Origin: Euclidia mi
Lineage: Eukaryota > Arthropoda > Insecta > Lepidoptera > Erebidae
Reading direction: 5' to 3'
Assembly: GCA_944739405.2 (NCBI GenBank)
Contig: OX123193.2
Coordinates: 9,556,331-9,620,330 of the forward strand
DNA length: 64,000 nt
This document shows positions 57,261 through 64,000 of the stretch, in pieces. Both the position numbers and the translations under genes were made by a program. The notes under the pieces are model-generated. The model saw nothing but the letters and a program-made list of their open reading frames with translations, was not told where the DNA came from and searched no databases. Position 1 is the first letter of the stretch; every line of letters starts with the position of its first letter.

Positions 57261-58406
57261 TAAATCAAATATTCGGCTCGTTAGTCAATAACAAAATGCT
57301 AATGCATTCGACCATTCGAATAACAAAATGCACGAAAGCAAACATACAATATTTATTTTAACCCATTCTAAATAATCACATGGTGGCAATCTATAAACTA
57401 GATTCAAACTTTAGGGTGAGTCCCGTTAATTTTTATCACTTTAAATTATAAAACTGGCTAAAAAATATTTCCACTGCGAATACAATTTGGAGTTCGAAAA
57501 ACAAAAGCTTTGAATTTTGCACACAAACCAGGCACGGAGTATAATAAATAATTTCGACGAAAAAGTTGTGCGCGGTACATTTTAGTTTCGTTTGCCCAGC
57601 GAACGTATGGCAAACTTTCTTTATACAGAGGATTAACTCGAAATGAGTTTTTTCACGGAAACGCCATGTATTAAACCTTAAATGAAGTTTTTCCGAAAGG
57701 ATTGCTCTCTCTTTATTGCGATATTTGGGGAAACTAAACCGGTATTGTAAGTATTTTATATCAATGTGCGGCTTTGTTGTTGTGTTTCCTATTTGCTGTG
57801 AATTAAATAAAAAATGTATGAGTTCGGGGGTTAGATTAGAATGTATGCCATAATATCACGCTACTGCTTGGAAAGGTTAGACACACAAGTTCCACAGCCG
57901 TTTATGCTTTGTATAAATGACAAGACTGTGTTACTTTAATTTCTTTTGGTAAGTCCCCAGATGTAATGTATGAAACTTCTTATGGAAGCTATTGTGTAGT
58001 ATATTAAATCGTTGGTCAATTGTTGTCAGTACCCACAAATACCCTTAAACGAGTTTGAGGCATAGGCTATGTTTATCGCCGCGGAGGTCCAACAGAAATC
58101 GCTCTGTAGAAGAGTTTGTCGCGTCTGTGCGAAGATCTGGAATGACGTGTGATGGATAAGTGCATGTGCTTGATTCAGCAAATACTGACTGGAATATTGT
58201 CCTGAGACAAGAACCAAAACAGACGGTTTTTCGTGCCCTCTAAATCACGGTAGCGTTCTGATGTATAGGCCAACAATTGGTCACCCATCCAAGTCATGAC
58301 CTGTGTATACGTTGCTTAGCTATAAGTCACGCTATGATTGTTTCATTTATTTTACACCTGCTTTCAGCTATGAGGCTGTTACAGTAAATCTATGTATGTT
58401 GTGTTG
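57261..58406. other. DNA without recognised gene
   Basis: 1.1 kb, nothing assignable. Confidence 0.5.
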
Positions 58407-58485
58407 TGTGACGTCACGTCGCGCCCTTGCGCCCGCGAGCCTCGCTACGAGTGACGCACAGCAGTGGGCGCGACGTGACGTCACA
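58407..58485. repeat. Perfect 20-bp inverted repeat containing TGACGTCA
   Basis: TGTGACGTCACGTCGCGCCC at 58407-58426 and its exact complement at 58466-58485, 39-bp spacer. Both arms hold the 8-bp palindrome TGACGTCA, the consensus for CREB/ATF-type bZIP factors. Strongly CpG-rich compared with the flanks. Confidence 0.85.
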
Positions 58486-59442
58486 ATGTATGAAAGTATT
58501 ATCGTACAAGTTAAGAAATAAACTACCACATCAAAGAGGTAAAACTAATAAAAGAACTATTCCATTAACGCTTATGACGGTAGTTGTTTCGCTCCGAAGA
58601 TCCATTAACGGAACTAGAAAATATATTAAATAATAATAGGTGATACATTTATAGTGGTGGAATTATGGCACCAGTCTCCCTAAAACAGGATTTAGTGCCA
58701 CTAAAGAGACGCGTGTCGTCGGTTTATAGAGTAATATGGTGACCATATGTTTTTATTATAGGAGACCATGACCAGGGAAGAAAACCGGCAGGAATAGGGG
58801 GATAGCCTACGCTGGTTTAAACACCTTGCAATGATAAGAAATGTTGCAGTCTTTTATAAAAATATTAAAATCGTCTTCAGGTAAAAGAGCCTTCCACTCG
58901 AAGATGTTAAATAGGTGTTAGCCAATATGACCTATGAAACACTTGATTAGATTTAAATGGATTATCTGAAGTGAACGCTATTCTAATTATAAAAAAATAA
59001 ATACTTAATTTAAAATATTCAATTCTCGTATGTGCTGTTAATATAAACCATGTTTTTAAGTCAGTGTTTTCCCGAGAAGTATGTACTCAGCCCCTGATAT
59101 AGATGCTACCTATAATATTTATTAAATTTAAAAAATATTAACTTTTTTTATTTTCTATTATTTTTTCTTTAAAATCAGCATTTCACAAGACTACTATGCG
59201 ACGTGAACGAAGGGAGAGCTACTTTTTAGGTTATAAATAAAATGCATTGACCTTACGCATCGACCGTCACTATGCTTTGAAACCGTTATTACGCTACGAA
59301 AAATTAATTTTGGCCAAAAAAACAATCGAAATCAAAGAAATATTTTATAGGTAGCTTCAATATCATGGGCTGATTATATACTTTTCGGGATAACACTGAC
59401 TTAAAATACATATTTTGTTTTCTATTTTTAATCATATCTCTA
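58486..59442. other. AT-rich DNA without recognised gene
   Basis: Nothing assignable. Confidence 0.5.
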
Positions 59443-59454
59443 TGGTTTTAGTAC

Positions 59455-59841
59455 TCTTCTTTCTTCTTTTGCCTGCCCTGTTCCCATATTACTTGGGGTC
59501 AATGTCTTTCGCTTCCATTCTCTCCTATCAGACGTCATCTGATTATTCACTCCCTCTTCATTCATGTCATCCTTCACACAATTTATCCATCTTTTCTTTG
59601 GTCTTCCTCTTGCCTTACATCCGTCAACTCTTATATTCATCACCTTTCTAGTCACATGCTATTCATCCCTCCTCATTAATGTAATGAGGAGGGATAAATA
59701 GCATGTGCCCATACCACGCTAGACGATTTTCTCTCAGCTTTTCTTGCACCAGTGCAACTATCAAACTTCCCCTAATATACTAATTTCTAATTTTATCCAT
59801 CCTTGTCACTCCACACACACCTGCTAATTGTCCTCCTGTCC
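59455..59841 (-). mobile_element. RTE-like LINE 3' fragment, target duplication
   Basis: TGGTTTTAGTAC at 59443-59454 and 59842-59853. The 387-bp insert reads on the - strand as a LINE C-terminus: CGVTRMDKIRN, EKLRENRLAWYGHM, then after the palindrome VTRKVMNIRVDGCKARGRPKKRW and CVKDDMNEEG, ending with a GAAGAAAGAAGA tail. It is related in style to the element at 2646-6075 but clearly a different family. Confidence 0.88.
59653..59707. repeat. 26-bp quasi-palindrome, 3-nt loop
   Basis: Arms 59653-59678 and 59682-59707 pair at 25 of 26 positions (CACATGCTATTCATCCCTCC... with ...GGAGGGATAAATAGCATGTG). It lies inside the LINE coding fragment and breaks it between GHM and HVTRKV. Confidence 0.9.
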
Positions 59842-59853
59842 TGGTTTTAGTAC

Positions 59854-60454
59854 ATTCATCTTAAATTGTGGTGTTTTCTTTTTCATAATGGGAAGTGGCC
59901 CAGCAGTCTTTTATGTAAAACAAACATTAATCGAAGTAATTTATTAATATTTAACAAAACAAAGTTGAGAATAATCATGAAATATAACATCACTGTTTCC
60001 GAATATTATAGTTTTATAATTATGGTAATTTTTCTGCTGCACGTGCATTTTACACGGAGTAAAAGATTTTCTGAGAAATAATAAGCTATCCATTAAATTT
60101 ATAATAAGAGACGCCGTATAAAATAAAAAAAAATAACATTATTATTATAAATTTTCGATTTACAAAAGTTAATATACAATTCAAGGCTTGGTTCATTTCG
60201 TGAAAGTAAATGCACTCACATAAATGAATGCAGATGTATGCCTGGAATTACTTGATCAAATTTGGAGAAACATGCATGCGGTCGATTCGATGATTTACAT
60301 TGTCAGTGTTAGCTATAAATATTCGCCTTTTCCATTTGTGTAAGGCTGCCTGTCCACGGAGCGGAGTGAAGCTGCGGCATTGAGTCAATATGTAGTCAGT
60401 TAAAAACCAATAGTAATGCGTAAAAACTATAATAAGTAATTTCTATTTGTTTTT
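59854..60454. other. AT-rich DNA without recognised gene
   Basis: A 71-codon frame at 59866-60081 (+) is AT-driven with no motif. Nothing else. Confidence 0.5.
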
Positions 60455-60644
60455 AAAGAAAACTCCCGCACTATGAATAATTCCTGTGTTGCAGGGACTC
60501 TACAAACATACAACCAACGTACACTAAACACCGATCCGAAACAATAAATTATGGATCACACAAAGTGTTGCCTTGTTTGGGGATCGAACCCACAACACTC
60601 GCCGCAGTGTCAAGCGGTGAGGTAAACCACTACGCCAGCCGTAG
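60455..60644 (-). mobile_element. tRNA-headed SINE, type C
   Basis: On the - strand: ACGGCTGGCGTAGTGGTTTACC (A-box), GTTGTGGGTTCGATCCCC (B-box), body ending GCGGGAGTTTTCTTTAAA. Relative of 53890-54096. Confidence 0.82.
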
Positions 60645-62011
60645 ATTGACACAACACAGCTCCTTTCTACGTTCAATAAAGTTATATTGTTAAAAAATTG
60701 CGTCACAATTAAACAATATAACTCTGAGAAGTCACATGTGCCTTAAGAGGCGCGCGGACATAGGCATTCGTGGCAGGAAATATATTCCATCTTATTAAAA
60801 ATATAATAATGTCTCCTAGCACACGCGGATCTAAGCAAAGACATCACTATTCACACATTGTATCATGCATCTGCACCTACATATTTTGTAACTTAATCTG
60901 TCTATGAAGAATAGAAGGAATTTCTCTAAAGTGATTTATCATACATTTCTCGGTAAACGTGTCGGTATCCTTTACAGAAAATATAAACCTAATTGTAATT
61001 TATATATATTTTGTACATAATTTATATATAAAAGTTGCACTTTTATATACATTTTCATGTTTCTGTTAGTACGCATATTTTGGTTAAATTACAGATTACG
61101 CGTTACTTTACAAAAAAACTAAGCGCACATACCTATTCAATCAAACTCGTCAATTTTAGACTCAAACCAAACAACACAGCATAATCAAATATTTGCCACG
61201 TCCTAAGAATCTGCGACGTCTGGACTCCACATTTATATCACTAATATAATTTTATGGATCATACTTCACCTGTTACGCTAAGGTGGGTGGGTAGCCAATT
61301 TGGCGGTTTATTAAGCATTTACATCGTTATAAGACGGTTAAGTTGGCCGATGTACGTTTTGATAGAATGAGTGGCCTCGTTGCTATTGTGCGAGTTTCGA
61401 GTCTTTCGAAGAACCATGTTCGCCTGCTTTGGTATGCGTGGTTCTGTTAAAGATTTATGGTTATAATTATTTAAAAACACGAAGGAATTAAACTTTAGTG
61501 GGATACCAACAGACTGCCACACACAGGGCCTGAAGTCTATATAGATGTTCCTTTGAAAGCTTACATTCATTCTTTGCCATGAGCTTGACAGATAGGTATA
61601 GCCTAATAAATAACGACACAGTTGGACCCTAAATATCTGGTTCAGTGATACTATTATTGATGGATAATCACAGTGGTCTACATTAATCGTCTTATTGCTT
61701 TCAATGGTTGGCACAAATTGAATGGAATGAAAAGCTATTTATAGTCGTCTATTGTATAGCACGAGTATATTACTAAGTGGGTGTATTTGAATATAGAGAA
61801 TTATTGGAAGAAAGGACAATGACGTACTTGCTTTTGTAATAGGCACTTTAGATGTAGGTAAAATGTCCTTATCGATTTGCGTCGATAGGGAAACGAATAT
61901 TCTAGATCAAAATCTCACTGTCTGTTCTATCGAGAGAAGATAATACTTTTTATGTTTAGTTTTCTATAACATGTGACAGCGAGAAAGGAGATAATTTTAT
62001 TTATTTTATTT
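60645..62011. other. AT-rich DNA without recognised gene
   Basis: A 131-codon frame at 61319-61714 (-) is the longest here but has no motif, signal or neighbour that I can place; it may be chance. Confidence 0.45.
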
Positions 62012-62256
62012 ATAGTCTCAAGCCTGTATCCTCAAAGGGGTAGACAGAGGTGAAAATATTACACCCACATTTAGCCATGAATTTTTAAGGTCCCACGTAA
62101 TAGGGGGCGAGCCTATTGCCGTTATCGGGCACATCACCAGACTCCGGGCTGCTTCTGAGTATTCGGTAAAACCCAGTTACACTTTAGCCCAACCCAGGAA
62201 TCGAACCCGGGACCTCCGACCAGCAGTCGCATACGCTATCCACTAGACCACGGAGA
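62012..62256 (-). mobile_element. tRNA-headed SINE, type B
   Basis: On the - strand: TCTCCGTGGTCTAGTGGATAGCG (A-box), CCCGGGTTCGATTCC (B-box near 62200), CCTATTACGTGGGACC, tail CTCTGTCTACCCCTTTGAGGATACAGGC. Confidence 0.87.
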
Positions 62257-64000
62257 TAAATAGTAGTAAAATATGGATGGACTATGTAAAGATTGGAAGA
62301 TGGATATAAAAGAGAAAGGGGTGATCAGACTACGGGCGATAGAAGTATAGAACAAAAAGATATACTGCGCCGACCCCAAATCAACTGAGACCAGCGCAAA
62401 AGAATGATGTTTTTTATAATGTCTCGCGTTGTAGGAAAATCCCATCAAAATATACCATCTACTACTAATACTACAAGCTTTTATTGACCTTTGAAGGTTT
62501 TTTTTCACCTGGCCAGGGTGTCTAGAATGCAATATTTTTTTCAAAATAAGGTGAACGGTTTCTAATGAGCTATACAATTTTGCATGCATGTGTATCGCGT
62601 GATAATGCAATTTAACGATGTCATGGAACTGATTTGATAATCGTTCAATGTGGACACAAGAACTCCGCAATAAAACGATACCACTCCACCGAGTTTTGGC
62701 GTTTGATTCGTATTTGACGATAACATTGATTCTATGAAAGCCTGTAAATAAATATGGGGTTCTGAACCCGAATTAATGTTTTAATGTCTATATGTCTGTT
62801 GCTTTGTGCAGGCGTTACTCAAAGTCTAGTTATATATTGCATTACTTTCATAGCTATTACAGAATTCACTATACATAAACTAGATATTACAGATATCGTA
62901 TCTGATACACGTTTATTCTCGATATCAGAATCGAGATGTGCATATTAATGTTACGGATTAATATGCAGTGCACTGTTACAGACAGTGTTTGTAACGCTTT
63001 TTATCCCGTATAAAATATTACCAGCACTGAGGACTGGACTTAAATAAATGAACAGAGCCATCTGTCTCTCTTGCTCTCGTAGTTAACATACACAGGAAGA
63101 AGGTTCTTCTCTCTCGCTCTCGTAGAGACAGCTGTCACAGCGCGACTACCACGCCGCCAAGCGGCAATTTGGGTCACAGAAAATTTGTCTTCAGAGCGCC
63201 CATAGGAAATACGCCGCTATGTAAATATCTGAGCTCTTTGATATTACTAAGATGACGAAGAAAATGAAATGTTATTATCAGCTCCAGAATACTTATACTC
63301 AGAGAGTTATCAGCTCTTGAGCATAAGCTACTTTTTCCTATCATTGCAATTATTAACATAAAAAACATGGTGACACTATTTCACGTCATGTATGCTTAGG
63401 CACCATTTTGTTTCCAATTTCATTTTGAGAGCGCGCGATACCCAGATCCCAACACTTAACCTTCTTAATATAAACACCAAAACATCGCTTAATGGCTAAT
63501 TTAACATCCGATTAGCCGTAATATATTAAGAGTTACTATAATGAGCTACTATAATGTAATTAAAATGAACGAAATTTATGCAAATTTATGTGTGTTAATG
63601 GGTAAACCTACCTATCTATCATTATGTTAAAATTTCTCAGAAACTGTACCAAATGATCTTGTTTGTGTACCTTAAAACTCGTTTCTTATTAGCTTATGCG
63701 ACTAGAATCACATTAAAATTACATTTGTAAAGATCAAAGCACATAGCTATGCTGTAAATAGTCAATGTTATATCACAAGTATTGTAGATACTCGTATTGG
63801 ATGCATTGTAATTGTAATTTATTACTATGTTGATAATGATATAAATGATAATTATGTTTGTGCAATTTGATATACATATCAAAATAATTAGTCCAGTATT
63901 GCAAACGTAAGTAAAATATTGATAGCCATAATAACAAAGAGCCAAAGAGCTCAGATATTTACATAGAGGCGCATTTGATATGGTAGCTTGAAGACAAACT
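62257..64000. other. AT-rich DNA without recognised gene
   Basis: Contains a perfect 10-bp stem, GCATATTAAT (62940-62949) with ATTAATATGC (62957-62966), and CT-rich twin motifs TCTCTCTTGCTCTCGTAG / TCTCTCTCGCTCTCGTAG at 63065-63125. No gene supported. Confidence 0.5.

Noticed and set aside
61319..61714. 131-codon open frame (-)
   Set aside because: No motif or neighbour; composition like the flanks. Kept only as a note in the gap entry.
62236..62670. 144-codon open frame (-)
   Set aside because: Its end overlaps a tRNA-headed SINE and it shows no protein motif.

Overview
The window looks like a repeat-dense intergenic or intronic stretch of an insect nuclear genome, most likely a moth or butterfly. 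The clues are several tRNA-headed SINE families whose 3' tails resemble the ends of RTE-like LINEs, a BEL/Pao LTR retrotransposon with an envelope-like gene, a Penelope-like element, a mariner relic and AT-rich unique DNA. I recognise no host protein-coding gene and no functional tRNA or rRNA gene. Every long open frame that I can assign belongs to a transposable element, and nearly all are broken. Family names are given from motifs read by eye; no database search was run.

Layout. Positions 1-9056 hold a decayed CR1/L2/Jockey-like non-LTR retrotransposon on the + strand. Its ORF1 is split by a 5'-truncated LINE (611-1829, - strand, 7-bp target duplication). Its ORF2 endonuclease is split by a 3.4-kb RTE-like element (2646-6075, exact 15-bp target duplication). 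A second RTE-like element lies at about 10860-14285, with an internal reverse-transcriptase deletion and a C-terminal C2H2 finger. From 15.1 to 19.7 kb are a LINE 3' fragment, two GC-rich poly(A) retroposons in opposite orientation and one SINE. Positions 19869-28279 are a complete BEL/Pao element with near-identical 266/267-bp LTRs, a 5-bp target duplication, and gag, protease, RT, RNase H, integrase and envelope-like regions, all carrying stops or frameshifts. A 541-bp direct repeat (28398 and 30013) brackets 1074 bp. Positions 31883-33485 are a 5'-truncated Penelope-like element on the - strand with RT and GIY-YIG domains.

From 33.5 to 64 kb the DNA is mostly AT-rich and unannotated. It is scattered with SINEs (at least six types), LINE tails, MITE-like inverted repeats, a mariner pseudogene (53170-53790) and a diverged 450-bp duplication (55280 and 56760).

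The functional logic is that of genomic parasites. Autonomous LINEs supply the machinery, and several SINE types end with the same tail as the LINE fragment at 15148-15502. Target-site duplications could be read directly for at least twelve insertions, so many element borders are exact.
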